Below, piece after piece: positions 25,665 to 33,060 of a DNA stretch of 33,060 bases. Both the position numbers and the translations under genes were made by a program. Each line of letters starts with the position of its first letter. Position 1 is the first letter of the stretch. Below the pieces are notes generated by a model, which did not search any database, had not been told where the DNA came from, and worked only from the letters and a program-made list of their open reading frames with translations. The stretch is from Chitinophaga pinensis (GTDB lineage: Bacteria > Bacteroidota > Bacteroidia > NS11-12g > UBA9320), in contig CAMDBP010000021.1 in the NCBI GenBank assembly GCA_945889315.1, forward strand, positions 1 to 33,060. The letters are read 5' to 3'.

Positions 25665-26966
25665 ATGGAGATACTTCGAGGGATATTTGGTCTAGTTGCA
25701 TTGATAGGAATAGCATATGTGTTTAGTAAACACAAAAAAAACATCAACTGGCGGTTAGTAGGATCAGGTATAGCCATTCAAATAATTCTAGGTACTTTGG
25801 TTTTTAAAGTCCCTGTTTTTGCGAATTTCTTTGGGATAATTGCTGGTTTTTTTACGCAGTTGCTCTCATTTACAGATGAAGGAGCCCGTTTTATATTTGG
25901 CAATTTAGTAGTTAATGATCCAGAAATAAGCAAAACAATGGGATACATATTTGCTTTTAAAGTATTGCCAACGGTAGTATTCTTTTCGGCTCTTACCTCA
26001 CTTTTGTATTATTTAGGAGTATTACAAAAAATAGTTTTTAGTTTTGCTTGGATACTTAGTAAGACGATGAGATTATCTGGTGCAGAGAGTCTTGCTGCTG
26101 CGGCAAATATTTTTATAGGCCAAACAGAAGCTCCCCTTCTTGTAAAACCGTACATCGCCAAGATGACAAAATCAGAGATAATGTGTTTAATGACCGGCGG
26201 TATGGCAACCATAGCAGGAGGAGTATTCGCAGCATTTATTGGCTTTTTAGGTGGTGATGATCCAGAATCTCAAAGAGAATTTGCCAAACATTTACTTACT
26301 GCTTCCATACTCTCTGCGCCCGCTGCAATTGTGTTTGCTAAAATTCTTTATCCTGAGACCGAACAAGTAGACGAAAAACTAGATATTGATAAATCTACAC
26401 TAGGCAACGGACCACTTGAAGCGATATCAACAGGAACTACAGAGGGAATAAAATTAGCTGTAAATGTTGGTGGAATGATATTGGTTTTCCTGGCATTTAT
26501 AGCCATGCTTAACTATATCCTATTTGACATTATTGGGGCATACTCCGGATTAAATACTGCCATAGCAGCAAACACTATATACAGTGGATTTAATCTGCAA
26601 ATGATTCTAGGTTATATTTTCGCGCCACTTGCGTGGGTAATCGGTATAGACGCTCAAGACATGATACTTAGTGGTCAACTGCTTGGAGAAAAAACTGTTA
26701 TCAATGAATTTATCGCATATTTATCACTTAAAGGAATGATTGCCGCAGAAGGTGGACCCATGTTAACACAACGTTCTATTATTATACTCACTTACGCATT
26801 ATGTGGATTTTCAAACTTTGCCTCAATAGGAATACAAATAGGCGGCATTAGTTCGTTAGCTCCAAATCAGCGTGGAAATTTAGCGCAATTGGGTTTAAGA
26901 GCATTATTAGGTGGTACTTTAGCCTGTTTAATGACAGCTGCTATTGCCGGGATGTTATTCTCCTAA
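25665..26966 (+). CDS. nupC: Concentrative nucleoside transporter (NupC/CNT family)
   Basis: A 433-residue inner-membrane transporter. The three CNT blocks are present: N-terminal helices starting RGIFGLVALIGIAYVFSKHKK; the central binding motif GQTEAPLLVKPYI (about 150-162); and the C-terminal block GFSNFASIGIQIGGISSLAP (about 385-404). The family imports nucleosides with Na+ or H+. The ATG at 25665 gives the usual length. It is followed after one base by the class IV aminotransferase gene, so the two are cotranscribed. The region upstream (25446-25664) holds no gene I trust; TTG at 25619-25621 and TATATTTA at 25638-25645 are a poorly spaced promoter candidate. Confidence 0.93.
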   Translation: MEILRGIFGLVALIGIAYVFSKHKKNINWRLVGSGIAIQIILGTLVFKVPVFANFFGIIAGFFTQLLSFTDEGARFIFGNLVVNDPEISKTMGYIFAFKVLPTVVFFSALTSLLYYLGVLQKIVFSFAWILSKTMRLSGAESLAAAANIFIGQTEAPLLVKPYIAKMTKSEIMCLMTGGMATIAGGVFAAFIGFLGGDDPESQREFAKHLLTASILSAPAAIVFAKILYPETEQVDEKLDIDKSTLGNGPLEAISTGTTEGIKLAVNVGGMILVFLAFIAMLNYILFDIIGAYSGLNTAIAANTIYSGFNLQMILGYIFAPLAWVIGIDAQDMILSGQLLGEKTVINEFIAYLSLKGMIAAEGGPMLTQRSIIILTYALCGFSNFASIGIQIGGISSLAPNQRGNLAQLGLRALLGGTLACLMTAAIAGMLFS

Positions 26967-26967
26967 A

Positions 26968-27678
26968 ATGAACAGAGGTTTTCTTTACGGAGACGGTTTT
27001 TTCGAGAGTATTCGAATAGTTAATGGTATTGTACCTTTAATGCATTTTCATACTGAAAGAATTATAGAAGCATTCAACATATATCAAATGACTCCTTCTT
27101 TTGATATTCGTGAAGTCCTTCAGAAAAGTATACCTCAATATCACACTAATGGTATTCTTAGAATCAACTTTTACCGAGATGGAAAAGGTAAATACTTGCC
27201 TGAAACCGATAACGTAGTATTTGATTATGCATTTACCCCAACTAGTAGTGTTTTTTTCTTGCCTGAATCTTCTGATTTGCAAAGTTCTTTAGCAAGCGCT
27301 CCTAAATTTCATGGAAACATTGGCATTTATCCAGAACCTAAACCCAATGTTCCTTGGATGACCGTAAAAACGTTAAGTAGCGCTTTTTATGTTTTTGCTG
27401 CCAAATACAAACAACAAAATGAACTAGAGTACTTGCTTATTCAAAATAGCAAGGGTGAAATATGCGAAGAACTCGTAAGCAATCTACTACTCCAAATCGG
27501 AGATAAATTAATTGTGCCGAACAGAAATTGTGGCGGGGTTAATGGCGCAACTTTACGCTACCTAAATAGCAAATACAGAGGTCAGCTCTCCGAAACAATT
27601 GTCACATTTCCTGATGTTGAAGCAGCAACATCGATCTATTGCTGTAAAGGAAGCACGGGTGTTTCTAAAATTAAATAA
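26968..27678 (+). CDS. Class IV PLP aminotransferase family protein (aminodeoxychorismate lyase-like)
   Basis: 236 residues from the ATG at 26968, one base after the transporter stop; the frame extends upstream only to a TTG inside that gene. It begins with the fold-type IV signature MNRGFLYGDGFFESIR (1-16). K134 in TVKTLSS is the PLP Schiff-base lysine, E168 lies in the E-x-x-x-S-N motif (168-172), and GGVNGATLRYL (189-199) resembles the phosphate-binding block. It is shorter than branched-chain aminotransferases (about 300 or more residues) and closer to PabC, which makes p-aminobenzoate for the FolP reaction. D-amino-acid transaminase is the other possibility. It is coupled to a nucleoside transporter, which gives no functional clue. 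Confidence 0.82.
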   Translation: MNRGFLYGDGFFESIRIVNGIVPLMHFHTERIIEAFNIYQMTPSFDIREVLQKSIPQYHTNGILRINFYRDGKGKYLPETDNVVFDYAFTPTSSVFFLPESSDLQSSLASAPKFHGNIGIYPEPKPNVPWMTVKTLSSAFYVFAAKYKQQNELEYLLIQNSKGEICEELVSNLLLQIGDKLIVPNRNCGGVNGATLRYLNSKYRGQLSETIVTFPDVEAATSIYCCKGSTGVSKIK

Positions 27679-27680
27679 AT

Positions 27681-27718
27681 AAAAGATCCCTACGCAAAAA
27701 TATGTGCAGGGATCTTTT
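27681..27718. terminator. Bidirectional terminator between the aminotransferase gene and ahcY
   Basis: AAAAGATCCCT (27681-27691) and AGGGATCTTTT (27708-27718) form a perfect 11-bp stem with A/T tails on both sides. It lies between two convergent genes and can serve both. Confidence 0.88.
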
Positions 27719-27747
27719 GTATGATTAAATCAGTTTAACTAATTCGA

Positions 27748-29058
27748 TTAATATCTGTAATGATCTCCTTTGTAAGGACCACTCATTCCTACACCAATGT
27801 ACTTGGCTTGGTCTTGGCTTAGTTCTTCTAACTCAACGCCGATTTTGGCTAAGTGTAAAGCTGCAACCTTTTCATCTAAATGCTTAGGTAATACATAAAC
27901 TTCATTTTTATAACTAGAAGCATTTTGCCATAGCTCTAATTGTGCCAAGGTTTGATTCGTAAATGAATTACTCATTACAAATGATGGATGACCTGTAGCG
28001 CAACCAAGATTTACTAATCTTCCTTCTGCAAGAAGAATTATTTCATTCCCATCGATGTTGTAAACGTCTACTTGAGGCTTTACCTCAAATTTAGTATGAC
28101 CATATTGTTTATTTAAATACGCAACATCTATCTCATTATCAAAATGACCTATGTTACATACAATAGTCTTATCGTTCATCAACTTGAAGTGTTTCTCTGT
28201 CAAAATATCTTTGTTACCCGTTGCGGTTACAATTATTTGAGCTCTTGAAATCGCATTCTTCATTTTCTTAACTTCAAAACCATCCATTGCTGCTTGTAAA
28301 GCGCAAATAGGATCTATTTCAGTTACGATAACTCTAGCTCCTGCACCTGCAAGAGATGCCGCAGTACCTTTACCTACATCACCATAACCCGCTACTATCG
28401 CCACTTTGCCGGCAATCATTACATCGGTAGCTCTTCTTATCGCATCTACTGCAGACTCTTTACATCCATACTTGTTATCAAATTTAGATTTAGTTACAGA
28501 ATCATTAATATTGATAGCAGGAAGTGGTAATGTGCCAGCTTTTACTCTATCGTGTAATCTAAGCACTCCTGTAGTCGTTTCTTCTGAAATACCCTTTATG
28601 CCTTCTGCTAATTGCGGGAATCTATCTAACACCATGTTGGTTAAGTCTCCTCCGTCATCCAGAATCATATTCAATGGTTTCCCACCTTCAAAAGCATGTA
28701 AAGTTTGTTCAATACACCAATCAAATTCCTCTTCGTTCATTCCTTTCCAAGCAAAAACAGGAGTTCCTGCAGCAGCGATAGCCGCAGCAGCTTGATCTTG
28801 CGTTGAAAAAATATTACAACTACTCCAAGATACTTCAGCTCCAAGCGCTTGAAGTGTTTCAATGAGAACTGCAGTTTGAATGGTCATGTGCAAACAACCC
28901 GCAATACGAGCGCCTGCCAATGGTTTACTGGCTCCAAATTCTTCTCTTAAAGACATTAACCCAGGCATTTCTGCTTCGGCAATATTGATTTCTTTTCTAC
29001 CCCACTCTGCTAGCGAAATATCTTTTACTTTGTAATTACTCATTGATTGTGTTGTCAT
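27748..29058 (-). CDS. ahcY: S-adenosylhomocysteine hydrolase
   Basis: A 436-residue cytoplasmic enzyme splitting S-adenosylhomocysteine into adenosine and homocysteine in the activated methyl cycle. Visible blocks: [10 protein letters not shown] (54-63, substrate His58), [14 protein letters not shown] (80-93), the NAD-binding loop GYGDVGKG (224-231), and the C-terminal tail ending YKGDHYRY, whose Lys and Tyr reach into the neighbouring subunit's NAD site. The ATG at 29058 is used; an ATG five codons later is equally possible. CAAATTTA at 29076-29083 gives a -7 box TAAATTTG on the minus strand. I saw no SAH or SAM riboswitch in the short leader. Confidence 0.97.
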   Translation of the reverse strand: MTTQSMSNYKVKDISLAEWGRKEINIAEAEMPGLMSLREEFGASKPLAGARIAGCLHMTIQTAVLIETLQALGAEVSWSSCNIFSTQDQAAAAIAAAGTPVFAWKGMNEEEFDWCIEQTLHAFEGGKPLNMILDDGGDLTNMVLDRFPQLAEGIKGISEETTTGVLRLHDRVKAGTLPLPAININDSVTKSKFDNKYGCKESAVDAIRRATDVMIAGKVAIVAGYGDVGKGTAASLAGAGARVIVTEIDPICALQAAMDGFEVKKMKNAISRAQIIVTATGNKDILTEKHFKLMNDKTIVCNIGHFDNEIDVAYLNKQYGHTKFEVKPQVDVYNIDGNEIILLAEGRLVNLGCATGHPSFVMSNSFTNQTLAQLELWQNASSYKNEVYVLPKHLDEKVAALHLAKIGVELEELSQDQAKYIGVGMSGPYKGDHYRY

Positions 29059-29075
29059 TTGTGTTATAAACGGTG

Positions 29076-29083
29076 CAAATTTA
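29076..29083 (-). promoter_or_regulatory. Candidate -7 element for ahcY
   Basis: The complement of CAAATTTA reads TAAATTTG, a perfect TAnnTTTG match 17 bases before the ATG. The nearest TTG on this strand is only 12 bases further, short of the normal 17-23, so the -33 element is uncertain. Confidence 0.3.
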
Positions 29084-29146
29084 GCAATTATAGAACAAAG
29101 TCATCCCTTGTTTTGTTGCATATTTGCAAGAATTAATTAAATAAAC

Positions 29147-29560
29147 ATGTATCCAGAAGAATTAGTAGCTCCAATGAGAGCAGATTTAACCAATAATGGC
29201 TTCATCGAATTACGCGATAAAAGTCAAGTAGATAACACGTTACCTTCTGCAAAAGGCACAAGCTTACTGGTAGTAAATAGTGTATGTGGTTGTGCGGCAG
29301 GAAGCGCAAGACCAGGTGCCGTTGGTTCCTTGAACGGCGAAAAAAAACCAGACAATCTTTTTACCGTGTTTGCAGGACAAGATTCTGCTGCGGTTGCCGC
29401 AGCCAGAGAGTTGCTCTTACCATACCCTCCTAGCAGCCCAAGTATTGGGCTTTTCAAAGATGGCGAACTTGTTCATTTTGTAGAACGCCATCATATTGAA
29501 GGTCGAAGTGCTGAGATGATAGCTAGCCATTTACAAGAAGTGTACAAAGAGTTTTGCTAG
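29147..29560 (+). CDS. Bacilliredoxin, BrxA/BrxB (YphP/YqiW) family
   Basis: A 137-residue cytoplasmic thioredoxin-fold protein. The family start MYPEELVAPMRADLTNNGF and the unusual active site CGC (47-49, in VNSVCGCAAGSARPG) identify it. In Bacillus these proteins remove bacillithiol from oxidised protein cysteines. Bacteroidota carry the same family, and some also make bacillithiol; whether this organism does is not visible here. It is divergent from ahcY, separated by 88 bases. Since ahcY yields homocysteine, a link to thiol metabolism is conceivable but unproven. A long terminator hairpin follows. Confidence 0.93.
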   Translation: MYPEELVAPMRADLTNNGFIELRDKSQVDNTLPSAKGTSLLVVNSVCGCAAGSARPGAVGSLNGEKKPDNLFTVFAGQDSAAVAAARELLLPYPPSSPSIGLFKDGELVHFVERHHIEGRSAEMIASHLQEVYKEFC

Positions 29561-29589
29561 TCAATAGTTAAGAAACAATAAAGATGCAT

Positions 29590-29635
29590 CTACACAAAAA
29601 AAGCATTGCATAACTGCTCTGCTTTTTTTGCGTAG
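29590..29635 (+). terminator. Terminator of the bacilliredoxin gene
   Basis: CTACACAAAAAAAGCA (29590-29605) pairs with TGCTTTTTTTGCGTAG (29620-29635) with a single mismatch in 16 positions, around a 14-base loop. The A/T-run inside the stem provides the U-tract. It starts 29 bases after the stop codon. Confidence 0.8.
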
Positions 29636-29650
29636 AATATCGGAAGCAAA

Positions 29651-29684
29651 AAAAATCCCAATCACTAATGTGATTGGGATTTTT
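29651..29684 (-). terminator. Terminator of gldJ
   Basis: AAAAATCCCAATCAC (29651-29665), loop TAAT and GTGATTGGGATTTTT (29670-29684) form a perfect 15-bp stem. On the minus strand it lies 18 bases after the gldJ stop and runs into more T (complement of the A-run at 29648-29650). It stands back to back with the bacilliredoxin terminator. Confidence 0.92.
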
Positions 29685-29702
29685 GTTTTTAAGATCTTTA
29701 TG

Positions 29703-31127
29703 TTATGGTGCACCTACTCTGTGCATCGCACATCTAAAGCCAAGTGTAGATAATGCTTGTTGCTCGTCAAGATATCTTCTCGTTCCTGGTGAAGCCCAAT
29801 AAATTCTGTCGTTCCATGAACCTCCTTTGTAAACTCGTGCTTGATTATCTATAAGTGTAGAAACACCATACTCGTAACCTTGCTCACCATCCATATAAGA
29901 CTCTTCATCTATAGATCCTTTATTATCAGATCTCTTATAATTTCTTCTTCCTACATTCTCTTCTTCTGTAACAGGCACATATACGATTCTACCTAGGCTA
30001 TCTTTCAGATCAACGATACCGTCTTGGTCTAGTTTAATTTTATTAAATGCGTTACCACGGAATGCGTTGAAATCGGTAACATCTTCCAATGACAATGGTC
30101 TATATACATCCATAACCCATTCAGAAACATTACCTGACATATTATAAAGACCATGATCATTTGGCCAATAAGAAGCAACCGGAGCCGTTATTAAAGCACC
30201 ATCATTAAGACGATTAGCTATCCCGCCTTGATCTCCCTTTCCTCTTTTTATATTGTCCATAACGTAACCTCTGTCACGTTCTTTACCTCCGCTGTAACGG
30301 ATAGTTAGACCTTCCCAAGAATAGATCTTCTTTTGATTAATATTTTCATAGGTAGATGATCCTACTCCTGCTTGTGCTGCATATTCCCATTCTGCCTCAG
30401 TTGGAAGTCTATATTCTGGCAATAAAATACCGTCTTCCATTCTAACATCTCTTCTAGCTTTTCTATCTCCCGCATAGTCTCTCATTTGGTGTTTTCCAAA
30501 CGTTAGTCCGTCATGTTGACCTACATAGTACGCACCCGTATTAAAGTTAGTTTCGTTTTGTTGACCTGGATCTGGTTTCAATACTCCTTCTCTAATAAGA
30601 ATCATTTCATTCACACGATCACTTCTCCAAGCTGCATAAGCAGCAGCTTGTTGCCAGTTAACACCAACTACAGGATAATCTTGATACGCAGGATGGCGAT
30701 AATATAGATCCACGTATGGTTCGTTATAAGCTAACTTATTTCTCCAAACGTTGGTATCTGGCAAAGCATTGATTCCCACTTCTGGATAATCAACATAAAC
30801 TCTGTTTAACCAGTAAACATATTCTCTGTAGTGCATGTTCGTTACCTCTGTTTCATCCATGTAGAATGAACCAACTGTAATTTTCCGCTCAACATTGTTA
30901 TGCTCATAGGTTACATCTTGTTCAGACGAACCCATAGTAAAAGAACCACCATGAACCAGAACTAATCCTGGACCCGTTTCTTGGCCAGCATATTCATGCT
31001 TCTCAAAACCACCCCACTTAGAATCATTATAATTCCATCCTGTGCTTGATGATTTTTCTTTTTTACAAGCAACAGTTGACATAACTGTAAGTGCGAGTAA
31101 TCCTATTTTAACTTTATTTAATTTCAT
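29703..31127 (-). CDS. gldJ: Gliding motility / T9SS lipoprotein GldJ
   Basis: A 474-residue lipoprotein (signal ending STVAC, Cys21) with a formylglycine-generating-enzyme (SUMF1) fold. Recognisable blocks are QETGPGLVLVHGGSFTMG (about 49-66), MDETEVTN, YPVVGVNW, YRLPTEAEWEYAA, LYNMSGNVSEWVMDVYRP, VYKGGSWNDR and GFRCAMHRV. The GW-x-x-ND-x-K-x-GGF stretch after the lipobox is typical of GldJ. The related GldK/PorK is encoded with gldL, and no gldL is present here; divergent porU nearby also supports GldJ. GldJ is needed for gliding and stabilises the T9SS GldK ring in Flavobacterium. SUMF1 catalytic chemistry is not expected. It lies 72 bases downstream of the porP-like gene, probably cotranscribed. 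It is shorter than the F. johnsoniae protein as I remember it. Confidence 0.9.
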   Translation of the reverse strand: MKLNKVKIGLLALTVMSTVACKKEKSSSTGWNYNDSKWGGFEKHEYAGQETGPGLVLVHGGSFTMGSSEQDVTYEHNNVERKITVGSFYMDETEVTNMHYREYVYWLNRVYVDYPEVGINALPDTNVWRNKLAYNEPYVDLYYRHPAYQDYPVVGVNWQQAAAYAAWRSDRVNEMILIREGVLKPDPGQQNETNFNTGAYYVGQHDGLTFGKHQMRDYAGDRKARRDVRMEDGILLPEYRLPTEAEWEYAAQAGVGSSTYENINQKKIYSWEGLTIRYSGGKERDRGYVMDNIKRGKGDQGGIANRLNDGALITAPVASYWPNDHGLYNMSGNVSEWVMDVYRPLSLEDVTDFNAFRGNAFNKIKLDQDGIVDLKDSLGRIVYVPVTEEENVGRRNYKRSDNKGSIDEESYMDGEQGYEYGVSTLIDNQARVYKGGSWNDRIYWASPGTRRYLDEQQALSTLGFRCAMHRVGAP

Positions 31128-31199
31128 ATTATAAGAAACTACTTTTATAAACTTTTTCTTTCTTTTAAATATTGTGCAATGATAGCAATTTACCTTTAA

Positions 31200-32192
31200 T
31201 TAAAAATCTGGACATGACAGCTTTCTATATTTACGGCTAGGCTTACGTGCACACCACTCAATTCCTGCTGATATCTCATGCGATGTTGGTGCAGCTGCTC
31301 TAGCATCAGAAACAGTCAAATCAAGACTGTATCCAAATTTAAATCTATCTTTCCTAAACCCTACTAATGCCATTAATGCATCTGAATTACCATATTCACC
31401 AAACGTTTGTCTGAACCAAAGCCCTGTTACTAGGGGCCCTTTATTATAATAGAAACCTATGTTCATTTGAGTGAATTTTTGTTGCATCATAAATAGCACA
31501 TTAGGAGATATTGTAGATTCAGGATTTTTACGTCCATCTAATGGAATAACCAGTCCCCCATGAGCCGTATATCTTCTAGGAATAATTGCAGCCGAGTTGC
31601 CATAAAAAGACTGAACAGGTTGTGTAAGGTTGTGTGCTGCTAAACCAAAATAAAAGCGTTCACTATACCCCAAAACACCCGCGGCAAAATTAACATACCC
31701 CACTTGGTCTGTTGACCATTGCTCCTTTGTCGCGTTTACGAAACCTTTTGATGGATCGATTTGATCTTCGAAACGAAGTTTAGCCCAATCTATACTGCGC
31801 TGTCCATATTGACCTTCAATGCCAAATCGCATCGTAAAACGTCTATTTACAGGCATTTGAAAAGAATATCCCGCAGAAACAGACTGAGAAGTTAATAATC
31901 CTTCACCCGCTCTGTCATCCAGAATGAGTAATGAAACACCACCACCAATTTTATCAAAGTTTTGGTCATAACTAGCTGCGGTTGTTATAAATGTACCAGG
32001 TAAAGACGGCCATTGATTCCTGTAATTAAGCACCACTCTACCCCCTCCAGCACAACCTCCAGTACCAGCCATAGCTGGATTAGTGTACACAGGAGCCGCA
32101 TAGAATTGTGTAAACTCAGGGTCTTGGGCATATACTTGAAATCCTACAACTAGGCCAAGTACAAGTAAAATCACTGCTTTTATTCGTTTCAT
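31200..32192 (-). CDS. PorP/SprF-family type IX secretion outer-membrane protein
   Basis: A 330-residue outer-membrane protein with signal peptide ending VYAQ (residue 23). The family opening DPEFTQFYAAPVYTNPAMAG (24-43) is unmistakable. It is followed by RVVLNYRNQWPSLPGTF, ISLLILDDRAGEG-like and FRKDRFKFGYSLDLTVS segments typical of PorP/SprF. It has three cysteines, C47, C314 and C327, and ends with a basic tail (CARKPSRKYRKLSCPDF). PorP/SprF proteins work with T9SS in export of specific partners such as SprB, or attach to the PorE/PorK periplasmic parts. This copy lies directly upstream of gldJ and divergent from porU, a place that suggests a core role rather than one tied to a single adhesin. 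No large adhesin gene is next to it in this window. Confidence 0.93.
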   Translation of the reverse strand: MKRIKAVILLVLGLVVGFQVYAQDPEFTQFYAAPVYTNPAMAGTGGCAGGGRVVLNYRNQWPSLPGTFITTAASYDQNFDKIGGGVSLLILDDRAGEGLLTSQSVSAGYSFQMPVNRRFTMRFGIEGQYGQRSIDWAKLRFEDQIDPSKGFVNATKEQWSTDQVGYVNFAAGVLGYSERFYFGLAAHNLTQPVQSFYGNSAAIIPRRYTAHGGLVIPLDGRKNPESTISPNVLFMMQQKFTQMNIGFYYNKGPLVTGLWFRQTFGEYGNSDALMALVGFRKDRFKFGYSLDLTVSDARAAAPTSHEISAGIEWCARKPSRKYRKLSCPDF

Positions 32193-32213
32193 TCTGACTT
32201 AAATTCTAATAGA

Positions 32214-32221
32214 CAAAGATA
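32214..32221 (-). promoter_or_regulatory. Candidate -7 element for the porP-like/gldJ unit
   Basis: The complement of CAAAGATA reads TATCTTTG, a perfect TAnnTTTG match 21 bases before the ATG at 32192. It is the same octamer as in the icmF candidate promoter. No well-spaced -33 TTG is visible. Confidence 0.35.
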
Positions 32222-32305
32222 TAACTTTTATGTTTATACGAGCAGAATTTATAATTATTGTGTCAATTTATTCTTATTACTGCAGGTGCACAATAAAAAT
32301 ACTGC

Positions 32306-32313
32306 TAAGTTTG
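32306..32313 (+). promoter_or_regulatory. Candidate -7 element for porU
   Basis: TAAGTTTG matches TAnnTTTG perfectly, 40 bases before the porU ATG at 32354. The -33 region (near 32281-32288) has no clear TTG. Confidence 0.35.
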
Positions 32314-32353
32314 TTAACTAATAGATGATTACAGAACGTCAAAAGTCTTATAA

Positions 32354-33060
32354 ATGAAAATTGTTTCCCTACTTCGAGCATTCACTTCCTTCTTGCTAAT
32401 TTACATGGTATTTCCGTTGGTTGCCCAGCAAAACAACGTACATCTTACTTGGGATATCAATCTGTCAGAAAAAGCGGATTCAAAGGAATTATTTATACCT
32501 TTTAACTGCAACAAATGTGATCAAATCGTCTTTAAAAAATCGGCAATACCTACTTACAGTGTTAGAATTTCAGCCAACACTATAAATACTACCTCCGTCT
32601 CTCTTAAAAATATTAAAACTCAATCAAGCCCATTCAATGGATTTCACACGATTATTGATGAAGATTTTACTATAACACAACAGGTACTTTATGAAAAAAG
32701 GAAGAGATCTGTTTTAATTACCGTAACTCCAATTCGTAAAAGTGGTAATAAGACTGACTATCTTACTGATTTTGAATGGGATATCAAAACAATACCTTAT
32801 ACAGACAATCTCAACACAGCTAAAAACAAGAAAGATGCCACCTATGAATCAGTCCTTAGCTCCGGAGATCTTTACAAAGTGAAGATTGAAAGTGATGGTG
32901 TTTTTAAGATAACCAAAACCTTTTTGGAAGCAAACGGTATTGACATAAATACGGTTAGCATGTCTAAATTCAAGGTGTATGGCAACGGTGGAGAAATGCT
33001 TCCAGAACTAATTCAAACCCCTCGTGCTGAAGATTTAGTTGAAAATGCAATTTACAGCGT
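32354..33060 (+). CDS. porU: T9SS sortase PorU (N-terminal part, cut by window edge)
   Basis: The first 235 codons of a gene running off the right edge. The signal peptide ends near residue 24 (FPLVAQ). The segment SVLSSGDLYKVKIESDGVFKI followed by KTFLEANGIDINTVSMSKFKVYGNGGEMLPE (from about residue 168) is the conserved N-terminal region of PorU. This gingipain-like cell-surface protease cleaves the C-terminal sorting domain of T9SS cargo and transfers cargo to lipopolysaccharide or releases it. The catalytic His and Cys lie further downstream, outside the window. The gene is divergent from the porP-like/gldJ unit across 161 bases; in Flavobacterium porU is likewise a neighbour of gldJ. The PhoX-like protein at 3226-7074 has the kind of sorting tail PorU acts on. 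Confidence 0.9.
   Translation, partial: MKIVSLLRAFTSFLLIYMVFPLVAQQNNVHLTWDINLSEKADSKELFIPFNCNKCDQIVFKKSAIPTYSVRISANTINTTSVSLKNIKTQSSPFNGFHTIIDEDFTITQQVLYEKRKRSVLITVTPIRKSGNKTDYLTDFEWDIKTIPYTDNLNTAKNKKDATYESVLSSGDLYKVKIESDGVFKITKTFLEANGIDINTVSMSKFKVYGNGGEMLPELIQTPRAEDLVENAIYS

Noticed and set aside
26944-26967. Eight-codon extension of the class IV aminotransferase into the transporter gene
   Set aside because: It starts at TTG; the ATG at 26968 directly opens the conserved fold-type IV signature and follows the transporter stop by one base.
29703-31127. Assignment as GldK/PorK
   Set aside because: No gldL/M/N follow, and the sequence after the lipobox and the porU neighbourhood fit GldJ better.

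Overview
The window looks like a chromosomal segment of a Bacteroidota bacterium, most likely Flavobacteriales-like. This is an inference from: AT-rich DNA; type IX secretion (T9SS) and gliding genes (gldJ, a porP/sprF-family gene, the 5' part of porU); a T9SS-sorted cargo protein with a C-terminal sorting domain; the divergent folP / DUF1599 / DoxX arrangement common in this phylum; TAnnTTTG-type promoter elements; and weak ribosome binding sites. I see no rRNA, tRNA, CRISPR array, insertion sequence or prophage. Most genes are core metabolism, envelope or secretion.

Layout. 1-1180 (minus): the start of a glycosyltransferase, cut by the window edge, preceded with overlap by an LpxH-like metallophosphoesterase. 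1346-11677 (minus): a run of four exported-protein genes. In transcription order these are a beta-helix lipoprotein, a TonB-dependent receptor, a very large PhoX-type protein carrying a T9SS sorting tail, and a di-heme cytochrome c peroxidase with an extra N-terminal domain. The run is punctuated by three intrinsic-terminator-like hairpins, so it may be graded or separately transcribed rather than one simple operon. 11860-12687 (minus): folP. 12732-16367 (plus): a tightly overlapping operon of a DUF1599 protein, a DoxX/MauE-like membrane protein, an OppB/DppB-type permease and shikimate kinase. It is followed by an HU gene with its own terminator and then a ZIP metal transporter.

17817-21082 (minus): a two-gene unit of unknown exported proteins (a 585-residue protein and a small probable outer-membrane barrel) and an S1/P1 nuclease. 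The nuclease is divergent from a ChaN-like protein (21129-21983). 22019-25399 (minus): icmF, the fused isobutyryl-CoA mutase with its own G-protein chaperone. 25665-27678 (plus): a concentrative nucleoside transporter and a class IV aminotransferase, one base apart. 27748-29058 (minus): ahcY. 29147-29560 (plus): a bacilliredoxin. 29703-32192 (minus): gldJ downstream of a porP/sprF-family gene, divergent from porU (plus, cut by the right edge).

The most unusual object is the 1282-residue PhoX-type protein at 3226-7074. The PhoX fold appears split after about residue 293 by a whole choice-of-anchor-I beta-propeller, and that propeller is itself split by a lamin-tail-like domain. All of it is followed by a T9SS sorting domain. 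Its neighbours (TonB receptor, beta-helix lipoprotein, di-heme peroxidase) suggest a surface nutrient-acquisition locus, possibly for phosphate; that role is inference. Five start codons were placed downstream of the longest open frame because the upstream part was a non-ATG extension, a terminator hairpin, or longer than the family. These are the PhoX-like protein, the TonB receptor, HU, the S1/P1 nuclease and IcmF. The class IV aminotransferase was also trimmed.
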